From contig URRP01000018.1 of assembly GCA_900550375.1 (NCBI GenBank), positions 1 to 45,162 on the forward strand: a stretch of DNA of 45,162 nucleotides, in the 5' to 3' direction. The DNA is from an uncultured Alistipes sp. (GTDB lineage: Bacteria; Bacteroidota; Bacteroidia; Bacteroidales; Rikenellaceae). The notes below the pieces were generated by a model, which worked only from the letters and a program-made list of their open reading frames with translations, made no database searches and was not told where the DNA came from. Shown piece after piece: positions 1 through 11,707 of the stretch. Position 1 is the first letter of the stretch. Every line of letters begins with the position of its first letter. Made by a program: the position numbers and the translations under genes.

Positions 1-63
1 AATAAGCGAGGGCAATGTCAAATTTATTTGAACATTGCCGAGCGGGAGTATCTTCGGCGAAGC

Positions 64-94
64 CAAAGATAGGAAAAATCCTCGTAATCGAGTC
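64..94 (-). promoter_or_regulatory. Possible promoter reading out of the left edge
   Basis: On the minus strand a TATCTTTG box (71 to 64) fits the Bacteroidetes -7 consensus TAnnTTTG. A TTG lies 22 bases upstream (94 to 92), slightly longer than the usual 19-21. It lies beyond the terminator of the metallophosphoesterase, so it would start a new transcript leaving the window. The first transcribed bases would include an interrupted hairpin (39 to 11, arms GGCAATGT/ACATTGCC). The gene it serves is outside the window. Confidence 0.4.
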
Positions 95-106
95 AATTTC
101 CGGCGA

Positions 107-140
107 TAAAAAACGCCGTTCTCCGATTTGGAGAACGGCG
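107..140 (-). terminator. Rho-independent terminator of the metallophosphoesterase gene
   Basis: A perfect 11-bp stem, CGCCGTTCTCC with GGAGAACGGCG (114-124 and 130-140), has a 5-nt loop. On the minus strand it is followed by six T (113 to 108). It begins 23 bases after the stop codon of the minus-strand gene. Confidence 0.9.
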
Positions 141-163
141 TCGAACGGGATGCCGCCCGCCGG

Positions 164-1336
164 TTATTTCGTAAATTTATTCTGATGCTTCAACGTACCC
201 GAAGCGTCGTAAATCTTCACGTCGATGTTATGTGCGTCGGCCTTTACGTCCATGCGGGTCAGGTTGGGATTGCAGAGCACGGGAAAATCGCAGCCGTTTT
301 CGCCCTTGTCCCAGAACTTATAGCGGTGGATATGCCCTGCAAGCATCAGGTCGATGCCCGCACGGTTGAGAATCGGGACGAAGAGACGGGCCACCTCCGA
401 GCCGCCGTGCCAGCCGCCGGGTGCGGGAGGCATATGGCAGAGGACGATGCGCACGGGAGCGCTCTTGAAATCGGGGTCCTCGACCACCTGCTTGAGCCAC
501 TCGGCCTCCTCGGCGCGGAAATCGTCGGAACGCATCAGATCCATATTGCGGATATCGCTGTCGGGCTTATCCTCGCCGCTGTCGAGGACGATGAAATAGG
601 CGGGACCCTGACGGAACGCGAAGTAGGGACGTCCCGTCGAGGAGGGGAAGTAGTTCATCCACTCCATGGCGAATATGCCGCGGTTTTCGTGGTTGCCGCG
701 CGCCACATAGAGCGGCGTATTGGCGGCAAAGAGCTTCGAAGACGACGTGAGGTAGTGGTCCATCAACTCGCTCTCGGCATCGATCGACGTGGTCATATCG
801 CCGTTGAAGCAGACGAAGTCGTACTTGCCGGGCTTCACGTCTTTATAAAGGACGCGCAGGATGGAATCGTGCTCGTGCATATCGTTTACGACCGAGAAAT
901 CGACCGTGGCCTTCGACTTGTCGAGCGTCGTCACCTCGAAGGGTTTTTGCCGCAGGATGTCGCTGCCGAAGCCCTCGCCGAAGACGACGCGTTTGCGGCC
1001 CTCGTTGAGCAGCACACCGTTCTGCATCACGCGGTAACGATAGGTAGTGGCGGGTTCCAGACCGGTCACCTTCACCACGTGGAGTTTACCGATCGGACGG
1101 CGGCCGTTGAGCACCTGATCGTATTTCGGCCGTTCGGTATTGTAGAAATGCGTGCCGTCGTCGGGTGCGATCTCGACCCACGAAACAGCGTCGATATTGG
1201 TGGTCCAGACCACCGTGAATTCCCGTTCGCCCACCGCCTGAAGGTAAGGCCCGGAAACGACGTGTACCGAAGGTTGCGCCGCTGCGGCGAGAGGCAGCAC
1301 AAGGAAGAAGGCTGCGATGTAAAGAAGTCTTTTCAT
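164..1336 (-). CDS. Exported metallophosphoesterase (purple acid phosphatase-like)
   Basis: Calcineurin-like phosphoesterase of 390 residues. A signal peptide (MKRLLYIAAFF...) ends in AAA before Gln21, so the protein is exported. A fibronectin-like purple acid phosphatase N-terminal domain (about 22-125) starts at the SGPYLQ motif. The metal-binding motifs follow: NDMHEH, FNGD, GNHE, LCHMPP and GHIH. The substrate cannot be read from sequence; phosphomonoesters are likely. An ATG 19 codons further upstream is possible but would put a non-signal sequence in front of the signal peptide, so the start at MKRLL is preferred. It is transcribed divergently from a GlpT-type organophosphate transporter, which suggests it may release or process phosphorylated compounds in the periplasm (inference). 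Confidence 0.88.
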   Translation of the reverse strand: MKRLLYIAAFFLVLPLAAAAQPSVHVVSGPYLQAVGEREFTVVWTTNIDAVSWVEIAPDDGTHFYNTERPKYDQVLNGRRPIGKLHVVKVTGLEPATTYRYRVMQNGVLLNEGRKRVVFGEGFGSDILRQKPFEVTTLDKSKATVDFSVVNDMHEHDSILRVLYKDVKPGKYDFVCFNGDMTTSIDAESELMDHYLTSSSKLFAANTPLYVARGNHENRGIFAMEWMNYFPSSTGRPYFAFRQGPAYFIVLDSGEDKPDSDIRNMDLMRSDDFRAEEAEWLKQVVEDPDFKSAPVRIVLCHMPPAPGGWHGGSEVARLFVPILNRAGIDLMLAGHIHRYKFWDKGENGCDFPVLCNPNLTRMDVKADAHNIDVKIYDASGTLKHQNKFTK

Positions 1337-1392
1337 TTTCAAGGATGCGTTTAGGTTTATCATTCTCCGAAATATACACGATGAATATACCA

Positions 1393-1424
1393 CAAATGTA
1401 AAGAAAAAAATCGTGATTTCACAA
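1393..1424 (-). promoter_or_regulatory. Promoter of the metallophosphoesterase gene
   Basis: TACATTTG (1400 to 1393, minus strand) preceded after 21 bases by TTG (1424 to 1422) matches the Bacteroidetes -33/-7 consensus. The predicted start of transcription is about 50 bases before the chosen ATG at 1336, which supports that start. Confidence 0.65.
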
Positions 1425-1441
1425 GAACGCCTGCTTTTCCG

Positions 1442-1471
1442 TTGTTTTTTGTAAATTTTTACTTACATTTG
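1442..1471 (+). promoter_or_regulatory. Promoter of the sugar-phosphate transporter operon
   Basis: TTG (1442-1444), 19 bases, then TACATTTG (1464-1471). The leader to the ATG at 1556 is about 78 nt. It opens with a short inverted repeat, AAGCAG (1475-1480) with CTGCTT (1496-1501), followed by a T-rich stretch; whether this attenuates is unknown. The DeoR protein encoded at the end of the operon is the obvious candidate regulator. Confidence 0.65.
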
Positions 1472-1555
1472 CATAAGCAGTCGAAACAATACAGGCTGCT
1501 TTTATTATCGCAGGCCCGCCGCCGCAACCCGGAAAACTCAAACTTAAATCGATAG

Positions 1556-2953
1556 ATGACACCCGAACAAACGAAAAAATTCAAGTACTGGCAGACCCGC
1601 ACCATCATTGTTTCGATGATCGGTTACGCCCTCTATTATTTCGTGCGCAAGAACTTCAACACCGCCATGCCGAGTATCGAAGCTACGTTCGGAATTACCA
1701 AGACGCAGCTCGGAATCTTTCTGACCCTCAACGGCGTCATTTACGGCGTATCGCGCTTCATCAACGGGTTCATCGCCGACCGTGTCAGCGCCCGCAAATT
1801 CATGGCACTGGGTCTGGCGCTCTGCGCGCTGATCAACATCGGCTTCGGATTCAGCGACAAGATGGCCATGCTCATTACGGGCGCAGCCGGCGGCGGCGAA
1901 TACATCACGGCGCTGACGATCATCATGGGCTCCATCCTGCTGCTGAACGGTTATTTTCAGGGGATGGGCGTGCCGCCCGTCTCGCCGCTGATGACCCACT
2001 GGGTGCCGGCCAACGAGCTGGCGACCAAGATGTCGATCTGGAACATGTCGCACTCGATCGGCGCCGGTCTGATCTTCGTGCTGGGGGCGGTCCTCGTCCA
2101 TCACTTCGACAACAGCGCGTGGCGTCTCTGCTTCCTGATTCCGGCGGCCATCTCGCTCGTCGGCGCAGGTGCGCTTTACCTCACGCTGCGCGACAAACCG
2201 TCGTCGGTCGGACTGCCCGAACTGGAGGCGCAGGCCGCGCCGCCGGCACAGGAGGAGAAGAAGGACGCCACGTCGGACTCCGCCTACCACAAGGCGTTCC
2301 TGCGCCGGATGGTTTTCGGCAACCCGATCATCTGGGTGCTGGCGATCACCAACTTCTTCGTCTACATCGTCCGCTTCTCGATGCTCGACTGGGGCATGAT
2401 GCTCCTGCCCGGATCGAAAGGCGTGTCGGTAGCCGTAGCAGGGCTTATGGTGGCCGTCTTCGAGTTCGTGGGCGGCAATCTGGGCATGGTCGTCGCAGGC
2501 TGGGCGACGGATCACATCTTCGGCAGCCGCGCCCACCGCACCTGCGTATTCTGTATGCTCGGCGCGATCGTCATGACGGCGATCTTCTGGTTCATTCCCG
2601 ACACGGCCTCGGCGTGGGTACTGGCGATTCCCTTCACAATGATCGCCTTCTTCATCTACGGCCCGCAGGCGCTGCTGGGAATCGCAGCGGCTAATCAGGC
2701 CACCAAGGAGGCAGCGGCCAGCGCCAACGGCATTCTGGGTATCTTCGGCTACGCCAGCACGTTGATTTCGGGTGTGGGATTCGGCTACGTGGCCGAACAC
2801 TACGGCTGGAGCATCGCCTATATCGTGATTCTCGTCTTCGCGGTGATCGGTATGCTGACCATCGCCACGATCTGGAACGCCAAGGGCGACGGCTACGAAG
2901 CTGCGGCGAAATTCAACGCCGAACGGGAGAAAGAGATCAATTTACAAGCATAA
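1556..2953 (+). CDS. MFS organophosphate:phosphate antiporter (GlpT/UhpC family)
   Basis: Inner-membrane transporter of 465 residues with about 12 hydrophobic segments, of the organophosphate:phosphate antiporter family that includes GlpT, UhpT and UhpC. Family hallmarks visible are YYFVRKNFNTAMP near residue 30, whose Arg matches the first phosphate-binding Arg of GlpT, and VRFSMLDWG near residue 275, carrying the second. It probably imports a sugar phosphate or glycerol phosphate in exchange for phosphate. The substrate is not determined, and a UhpC-like sensor role is less likely because no UhpA/B pair is present. It is first in an operon with an epimerase (6-nt gap) and a DeoR regulator, which points to a phosphorylated sugar rather than glycerol phosphate (inference). 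Confidence 0.85.
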   Translation: MTPEQTKKFKYWQTRTIIVSMIGYALYYFVRKNFNTAMPSIEATFGITKTQLGIFLTLNGVIYGVSRFINGFIADRVSARKFMALGLALCALINIGFGFSDKMAMLITGAAGGGEYITALTIIMGSILLLNGYFQGMGVPPVSPLMTHWVPANELATKMSIWNMSHSIGAGLIFVLGAVLVHHFDNSAWRLCFLIPAAISLVGAGALYLTLRDKPSSVGLPELEAQAAPPAQEEKKDATSDSAYHKAFLRRMVFGNPIIWVLAITNFFVYIVRFSMLDWGMMLLPGSKGVSVAVAGLMVAVFEFVGGNLGMVVAGWATDHIFGSRAHRTCVFCMLGAIVMTAIFWFIPDTASAWVLAIPFTMIAFFIYGPQALLGIAAANQATKEAAASANGILGIFGYASTLISGVGFGYVAEHYGWSIAYIVILVFAVIGMLTIATIWNAKGDGYEAAAKFNAEREKEINLQA

Positions 2954-2959
2954 AACATC

Positions 2960-3634
2960 ATGCAACTCAAAGAAGGAAAAATATCGGTTTCGGTCATGTG
3001 CTCCGACCTGATGAATCTGGAGCGCGATATCAAGCAGCTGGAACGTAACGGCGTGGATTACCTCCACGTGGATGTGATGGACGCCCATTTCGTGCCGAAT
3101 CTCACGTTCGGCGTCGATTTCATCGCGGCGATGCACCGCGTGACGAAACTGCCGCTCGACATCCACCTGATGGTCGAACATCCTCTTCCGATCATGGAAG
3201 CGATGGACATCCGCCCGGGCGACCTGATCTCGCTGCATGTCGAGCTGGGAGAGCAGCTGCACGAACTGGCAAAAGCCGTCCGGGCACGCGGGGCGCATTT
3301 CGGGCTGGTGGTGAATCCCTCGACGCCGGTCGAGACGCTGCTGCCCTATCTCGACGAGATCGAATGGGTGATCCTGATGCTGGTCAGTCCGGGCTTCGCC
3401 GGAGCGAAACTCATCGACGGCATCCTCGACAAGGTCGCCGTCACCCGCCGCTTCTTGGACGAAAACGGCCATCCCGAAGTGGAGATTTCGGTCGACGGAT
3501 CGGTGAGCTGCGAACGCGCTCGGCTCATGCGCGGCATGGGAGCCTCAATCTTTGTCGGCGGAACGGCAGGTATCTATCGCAAGGGAATGACCCTCGACGA
3601 AAGCATCCCGCTCTTCCGACAGGCAATAAAATAA
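2960..3634 (+). CDS. Ribulose-phosphate 3-epimerase family protein, AlsE-like
   Basis: TIM-barrel metal-dependent epimerase of 224 residues acting at C3 of a ketose phosphate. The metal and catalytic residues of the family are visible: His36 and Asp38 (HVDVMD), His69 (DIHLMV) and Asp179 (SVDGS). Three features fit D-allulose-6-phosphate 3-epimerase (AlsE) better than housekeeping Rpe: SVMCSDL near the N-terminus, where Rpe usually has SILSADF; VDGS instead of VDGG; and VGGTAGIY near the end. Either a pentulose or hexulose phosphate could be the substrate. It sits between the transporter and a DeoR regulator, so it is probably catabolic rather than the pentose-phosphate enzyme. Confidence 0.85.
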   Translation: MQLKEGKISVSVMCSDLMNLERDIKQLERNGVDYLHVDVMDAHFVPNLTFGVDFIAAMHRVTKLPLDIHLMVEHPLPIMEAMDIRPGDLISLHVELGEQLHELAKAVRARGAHFGLVVNPSTPVETLLPYLDEIEWVILMLVSPGFAGAKLIDGILDKVAVTRRFLDENGHPEVEISVDGSVSCERARLMRGMGASIFVGGTAGIYRKGMTLDESIPLFRQAIK

Positions 3635-3641
3635 ATCGAAA

Positions 3642-4466
3642 ATGAAACCCCCTCTCGAAACCCCGACTCCGCAAGTGCCCGCAATGGCCAACGAACGGCA
3701 CCGCCGAATCATGGCGCTGCTGCATCAGCATACTTCGCTGTCCGTTTCGCAGCTGGCACACCTGCTCGGCGTCTCGGAAGTTACGATCCGCAAAGACCTG
3801 ACGCTGCTCGAACAGCAGCAGATGCTTTACCGCGTACACGGCTCGGCGATTCTGGCCAACCCCTATATTCAGGATCGCCATGTCAACGACAAGGAGAAGC
3901 TCTACTCCGACGAGAAACGCGCGATCGGAGCCTATGCCGCACGGCTCGTCGAGCCGCGCGACACGATCCTCATCGGTTCGGGAACGACGACACTCGCCAT
4001 GGCGCGCGAGATTCGAGGCGCGGAGGAGCTGACGGCGATCACCACGTCGCTGAGCGTCGCTTCGGTACTCGCGGAGAACGACGAGTGTACGGTGATCCAG
4101 CTCGGCGGCGTTCTGCGCAGCAGTTCGTTCTCGGTCGTGGGTCCTTTCGCCGAGCAGATGCTCCGGCAGTTCTCGTGCAGCAAGCTTTTTTTCGGGGTGG
4201 ACGGCTTCGATCTCACCTACGGCGTGACGACGACCAATCTCATGGGCGGCCATCTGGCGCTGATGATGATCGAAACGGTACAGAAGGTCGTCGCACTGGT
4301 CGACTCTTCGAAATTCGGCCGGCGCGGGTTCTGCAAGATGTGCGACACCAACCGCATCGACATGGTCATTACCGACGACGGCGTACCGCCGATCGTAGTC
4401 GAGCAGCTGCAGGAAGCCGGCATCGATGTACGCATCGTCGAGGTCATGCGGCCCGCAATGCAATGA
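3642..4466 (+). CDS. DeoR-family transcriptional regulator
   Basis: Regulator of 274 residues. A winged helix-turn-helix of the DeoR type lies at about 17-70 (LAHLLGVSEVTIRKDL). It is followed by the DeoR C-terminal sensor domain, with GSGTTT in the phosphosugar-binding loop and a VDGFD segment. Family members usually bind a phosphorylated sugar intermediate and repress a nearby operon. It lies 7 nt after the epimerase gene, so it is probably co-transcribed and autoregulates the three-gene unit. The second Met (residue 15, MANERHRR) is an equally good start because the first 14 residues are not part of the domain. No clear terminator follows. Confidence 0.9.
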   Translation: MKPPLETPTPQVPAMANERHRRIMALLHQHTSLSVSQLAHLLGVSEVTIRKDLTLLEQQQMLYRVHGSAILANPYIQDRHVNDKEKLYSDEKRAIGAYAARLVEPRDTILIGSGTTTLAMAREIRGAEELTAITTSLSVASVLAENDECTVIQLGGVLRSSSFSVVGPFAEQMLRQFSCSKLFFGVDGFDLTYGVTTTNLMGGHLALMMIETVQKVVALVDSSKFGRRGFCKMCDTNRIDMVITDDGVPPIVVEQLQEAGIDVRIVEVMRPAMQ

Positions 4467-4663
4467 TTCGAAGCGGCTTCTGAGGCTCGGCGGCAGCCGT
4501 CTCTTATCGCTGTCGCTCGGAACCTCGGGAGACCTCCCGCTATCGCGAAAGAGGTCGATCGAACTGTTCCGGGCCGAGTGCAGAGCCGTCTGCCGGAAGT
4601 CCGTCCTTCCGTCGCAGCTGTAAGGAACGATTGCTGAAAACGGATGATTTTTTTCACGCAGAG

Positions 4664-4694
4664 TTTGGATTTAAAAAAAATATCCCTATCTTTG
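4664..4694 (+). promoter_or_regulatory. Promoter of tRNA-Phe
   Basis: TTTG (4664-4667), 19 bases including an A-rich tract, then TATCTTTG (4687-4694). This matches the Bacteroidetes consensus well and lies 37 nt upstream of the mature tRNA 5' end. Confidence 0.85.
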
Positions 4695-4731
4695 CACCAC
4701 GATTTGAACGAAATCCGTTTCAGATCAGGAT

Positions 4732-4804
4732 GGTGCCATAGCTCAGTTGGTAGAGCAAAGGACTGAAAATCCTTGTGTCCCCGGTTCGATTCCTGGTGGT
4801 ACCA
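4732..4804 (+). tRNA. tRNA-Phe (GAA)
   Basis: A 73-nt cloverleaf. The acceptor arms GGTGCCA and TGGTACC pair with one G-T. The D arm is GCTC/GAGC. The anticodon stem AGGA/TCCT frames a loop with anticodon GAA. The T loop is TTCGATT on a CCCGG/CCTGG stem that contains one C-T mismatch. CCA is not encoded, so it must be added after transcription. It stands alone with its own promoter and terminator. Confidence 0.95.
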
Positions 4805-4809
4805 CACCG

Positions 4810-4843
4810 AAAAAGAGAGTTGCTGAAAAGCGACTCTTTTTTT
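4810..4843 (+). terminator. Terminator of tRNA-Phe
   Basis: Inverted repeat AGAGTTGC with GCGACTCT (one G-T pair), preceded by A residues and followed by seven T. It starts a few bases after the tRNA. Confidence 0.85.
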
Positions 4844-4844
4844 A

Positions 4845-5170
4845 TCCGAAACACTCAAAGACCGCGTCCTGTTTCATCGTGAGATCCCCTCGCCGAGCCG
4901 GCACACCGCACCGCCGTCCGAACCGACACGCTGCGACTCCTGCGACGCATCCGCTTCGGTAGTTCATCGGGACTGCGACCCATCCGCTCTTCTTGCAAAT
5001 CGATCGGCACCCTGCATCGAATCGTCCGGCCGCCCGACAAACGATCCGTCGTGGCGGAACTACCTGTTTGACATGAAAATGCGCGTCGCACTCCCGTTCG
5101 GAAATCCCCGTCGTCCGTTGTCGCGGAGACGGAGAATGGAGTGCAATTTTTCATTTTCGTTTTTAATTTG
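4845..5170 (+). other. Intergenic region without recognisable gene
   Basis: About 325 bases between the tRNA terminator and the promoter of the glutaminyl cyclase gene. No convincing coding sequence or RNA family is seen. In particular I see no cobalamin or SAM riboswitch signature, although metH lies one gene downstream. Confidence 0.5.
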
Positions 5171-5178
5171 TATTTTTG
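5171..5178 (+). promoter_or_regulatory. Promoter -7 box of the metH operon
   Basis: TATTTTTG fits TAnnTTTG. The expected -33 position is only T-rich (TTTTTCATTTTCG), so the upstream box is weak. Transcription starting near 5185 gives a leader of about 20 nt to the GTG at 5205 and excludes the ATG at 5073 as the start. Confidence 0.55.
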
Positions 5179-5204
5179 TAAATTGTATACATCTATTTAA
5201 AAAC

Positions 5205-5995
5205 GTGAAACTGAGTTTACCGCTTCTTTTGCTGGCGCTCGCCGCAGGTTGCGCCGGCCGGCGTCCGGCTCCGGCAGCATCGGCCGCACCGATTCCGCCC
5301 GAGCCGGTGCAATATACCTATGTCGTGAAAGCGAGTCGTCCGCACCTTCCGACGAGCTACACGCAGGGACTCTATTTCGACGAAGGCAGCCTGTGGGAAG
5401 GTACCGGCCAGTACGGCGGCTCCGTCATCCAGCGGCTCGATCCGGTGACGGGCCGCGCCGAGGTGCTCGTGCGCCTGCCGCAAAGCGAGTTTGGCGAGGG
5501 GATCGCCCGCGTGGGAGATCGTATCTACCAGCTCACGTGGCAAAACAATACCGCCCACATCTATGATGCGCAGACCTTCGAGAAGCTCCGCGACGTACGT
5601 TATGCCGGCGAGGGCTGGGGGCTCACCACCGACGGAGAGAAACTCTACCTGAGCGACGGCTCGGAACATATCTGGGAGATCGATCCCGCCACGTTCCGGC
5701 GCGGCCGCAAGATCACCGTCACGGCCGCCGGCAGTCCCGTGCAGTTCCTCAACGAACTGGAATGGATCGAAGGGAAAATCTGGGCCAACATCTACACCAC
5801 CGACCAGATCGTCATCATCGACCCCGCGACAGGCGCGGTCGAAGGGGTCGTGGACCTCGCAGGGCTGCTGCCCGAACGAGAGATCACCCCCGCCACCGAC
5901 GTACTCAACGGCATCGCCTACGACGCGGCCACAGGGCGCATCTTCGTCACGGGCAAGAACTGGAGCCGGTTGTTTGAAATCGAAATCGTCAAAAA

Positions 5996-5999
<4 letters not shown>
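5205..5999 (+). CDS. Glutaminyl-peptide cyclotransferase, lipoprotein
   Basis: Plant-type glutaminyl cyclase (glutamine cyclotransferase family, five-bladed propeller) of 264 residues. It converts N-terminal Gln of exported proteins to pyroglutamate. Family signatures are visible: YTQGLYF, EGTGQYG, GEGWGLT, LSDGS, FLNELEW and ANIY..D. A GTG start gives a lipoprotein signal with lipobox LAAGC (Cys16), so the enzyme is attached to a membrane outside the cytoplasm. The longer frame from an ATG at 5073 begins upstream of the promoter and is rejected. Its TGA overlaps the metH ATG (ATGA). In Bacteroidetes this enzyme fits the known habit of signal peptidase I substrates to carry Gln at +1, which all five such exports here do. 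Confidence 0.88.
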
Positions 6000-9622
<3,623 letters not shown>

Positions 9623-9624
9623 AC

Positions 9625-10590
9625 ATGAACGTACTGAATATTATCCGCGAAGCCTCCGCACAGGACGCAACCCGCTTCTCGTTCGAGCTGCTGCCGCCGC
9701 TCAAGGGCGACGGCACGCGCAGCGTCTTCACCACGGTCGAAGCGCTCCGCGAATTCGATCCCGCCTTCATCAACATCACCTTCCACCGCGAGAGCATCAA
9801 GGAGACTCTCACCTCGGACGGCCACGTCGAGTGGCACCGCGTGCGGCGGCGCCCGGGCACGGTGGGCATCTCGGCCGCCATCCGCGACCGCTTCGGCATC
9901 GAGGTGGTACCGCACCTGATCTGCGGCGGTCTGTCGCGCTACGACATCGAAGACGCGCTGATCGATATGGACTTTCTGGGGCTGCACAACGTGCTGGCAC
10001 TGCGCGGCGACTGCGGTCCCAACGAACGCCATTTCATGCCCCACCCGCAGGGACATTCCCACGCCATCGACCTCGTACGGCAGATCGCGGCGATGAACCG
10101 CGGCGAGTTCGTCGACGGCGAGGTGGAAGAGTGTCACCACTCGAAATTCTCGATCGGCGTGGCGGGGTATCCCGAAAAACACGTCGACGCCCTCGACGCC
10201 GAAAACGACCTGCGCCACCTCAAGGCCAAAGTCGATGCCGGCGCCGACTACATCATGACCCAGATCTGCTACGACGCCGATCGGATCATCGCCTTCATCG
10301 ACCGCTGCCGCGAAGCGGGGATCACGGTGCCGATCATCCCGGGCGTAAAACCCCTCTCGACGCTGCGGCAGCTGACGCTGCTCCCCGAGACTTTCGCCAT
10401 CGAACTGCCCGAAGCGCTGCACCGTGAGGTCGAGGCGCACGCCGACAGCCCCGAGGCGATCCGCCGCATCGGCGTGGAGTGGGCCGTCGACCAGTGCCGC
10501 CGGCTGAAGGCGGCCGGCGTCCCCGTGATCCATTTCTACACGATGGGACGCGCCGAGAACGTGCGGAAAATCGTTAAAGAGGTATTCTAA
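9625..10590 (+). CDS. metF: 5,10-methylenetetrahydrofolate reductase
   Basis: FAD-dependent reductase of 321 residues producing 5-methyltetrahydrofolate for MetH. Catalytic and flavin-contact motifs are visible: SFELLPP with the catalytic Glu (about residue 21), NITFHRES, LALRGD (about 129), GVAGYPEKH and TQICYD with the substrate-binding Gln. Length is normal for bacterial MetF (about 300). It starts 2 nt after metH and ends 1 nt before the M20 gene, so it is translationally linked to both. Confidence 0.96.
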   Translation: MNVLNIIREASAQDATRFSFELLPPLKGDGTRSVFTTVEALREFDPAFINITFHRESIKETLTSDGHVEWHRVRRRPGTVGISAAIRDRFGIEVVPHLICGGLSRYDIEDALIDMDFLGLHNVLALRGDCGPNERHFMPHPQGHSHAIDLVRQIAAMNRGEFVDGEVEECHHSKFSIGVAGYPEKHVDALDAENDLRHLKAKVDAGADYIMTQICYDADRIIAFIDRCREAGITVPIIPGVKPLSTLRQLTLLPETFAIELPEALHREVEAHADSPEAIRRIGVEWAVDQCRRLKAAGVPVIHFYTMGRAENVRKIVKEVF

Positions 10591-10591
10591 G

Positions 10592-11707
10592 ATGGCCGAA
10601 GAGTTGGATATCATCGCTTTCCGCCGTGCGCTGCACTGCCGTCCCGAGCTCTCGTTCCACGAGACCGCGACGCACGACTACATCGTCCGCACGCTCGACG
10701 CGCTGGGCATCGCCCACCGCACCGTCGCCGGCACGGGGGTGCTGGCGCGCATCGAGGGCCGCGGCAATCGGCGGCGCGCCGTCGTCCTGCGCGCCGACAT
10801 CGACGCGCTGCCGATCCATGAGCAGTGCGACGTGGCGTGGCGATCGCAGCACGACGGGGTGATGCACGCCTGCGGCCACGACCTTCACGCCGCCGTACTG
10901 ATGGGCGTCCTTCAGCAGCTCAATCGTTTGCGCGATTTCGAAGGAACCCTCCTCGGGCTTTTCCAGCCGGGTGAAGAGTGCAACCCGGGCGGCGCTTCGC
11001 TGGTGCTCGCGCAGGAGCCTTTCGCCGATTACGACGTGCAAGCCGTCGTGGGCGAGCATGTCGAACCTTCGCTCGAAGTGGGCACGTTCGGTTTCCGCGC
11101 GGGCAAGTATATGGCTTCGAGCGACGAACTGCGTTTCACGGTACACGGCGCAGGGGGTCACGCCGCACTGCGCAATCAATTGCGCGACCCTGTGGCGGCC
11201 GCCGCCGAACTCGTCGGACGACTGCTCGCTCTGAACCTGCCGGAGCGCGTCCTCTCCATCGGACGGGTGGAGGCTAACGGTGCAACGAACGTCATCCCCG
11301 ATGACGTTCGGATGGAAGGTACGCTGCGCACCTTCGACGAGACACTACGCAGTTCTACCTACGACGCCATCCGTGAAATCGCCGCCGCCGTCGACCGCGG
11401 GCACGGCACTCGGACCGCCGTCGATATCGGACGGGGCTACCCCTGCGTGGTGAACGACCCCGCGCTCACGGCCGTCGCCCGTCGTCTGGCCGCCGAGCGG
11501 TGGGAGGTCGTCGACCTGCCGCTGCGCACGACAGCCGAAGATTTCGGTTTCTATACCCACCGTTATCCCTCGCTTTTCTATCGGCTGGGGGTCGGCGCGG
11601 CGTCGGGAAAAACACATACATCGACCTTCGACCCCGACGAGAAGGCCATCACTACGGGCATCGCCTTTATGCAGGCGCTGGCCCTCAAACTGTTGAATGA
11701 AAAATGA
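10592..11707 (+). CDS. M20 family metallo-amidohydrolase/peptidase
   Basis: Zinc amidohydrolase of the M20D group (hippurate, N-acyl-amino-acid or indole-acetyl-amino-acid hydrolases), 371 residues, cytoplasmic. Metal-site motifs are visible: LRADIDALP (about 67-75), HACGHDLH (about 91-98), GEECNPGGA (about 128) and TAEDFGFY (about 310), plus a C-terminal THTSTFDPDE. A dimerisation domain lies between about 180 and 290. The precise substrate is unknown; it deacylates or hydrolyses an N-acyl amino acid or dipeptide. It overlaps rnr by 4 nt (ATGA). Confidence 0.9.
   Translation: MAEELDIIAFRRALHCRPELSFHETATHDYIVRTLDALGIAHRTVAGTGVLARIEGRGNRRRAVVLRADIDALPIHEQCDVAWRSQHDGVMHACGHDLHAAVLMGVLQQLNRLRDFEGTLLGLFQPGEECNPGGASLVLAQEPFADYDVQAVVGEHVEPSLEVGTFGFRAGKYMASSDELRFTVHGAGGHAALRNQLRDPVAAAAELVGRLLALNLPERVLSIGRVEANGATNVIPDDVRMEGTLRTFDETLRSSTYDAIREIAAAVDRGHGTRTAVDIGRGYPCVVNDPALTAVARRLAAERWEVVDLPLRTTAEDFGFYTHRYPSLFYRLGVGAASGKTHTSTFDPDEKAITTGIAFMQALALKLLNEK

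Noticed and set aside
5073..5204. N-terminal extension of the glutaminyl cyclase from an ATG at 5073
   Set aside because: It would be translated from upstream of the promoter and would bury the lipoprotein signal that begins at the GTG.
4845..5204. Cobalamin riboswitch before the metH operon
   Set aside because: No conserved B12-box sequence or matching helices were recognised in the leader, which is only about 20 nt if the -7 box at 5171 is correct.
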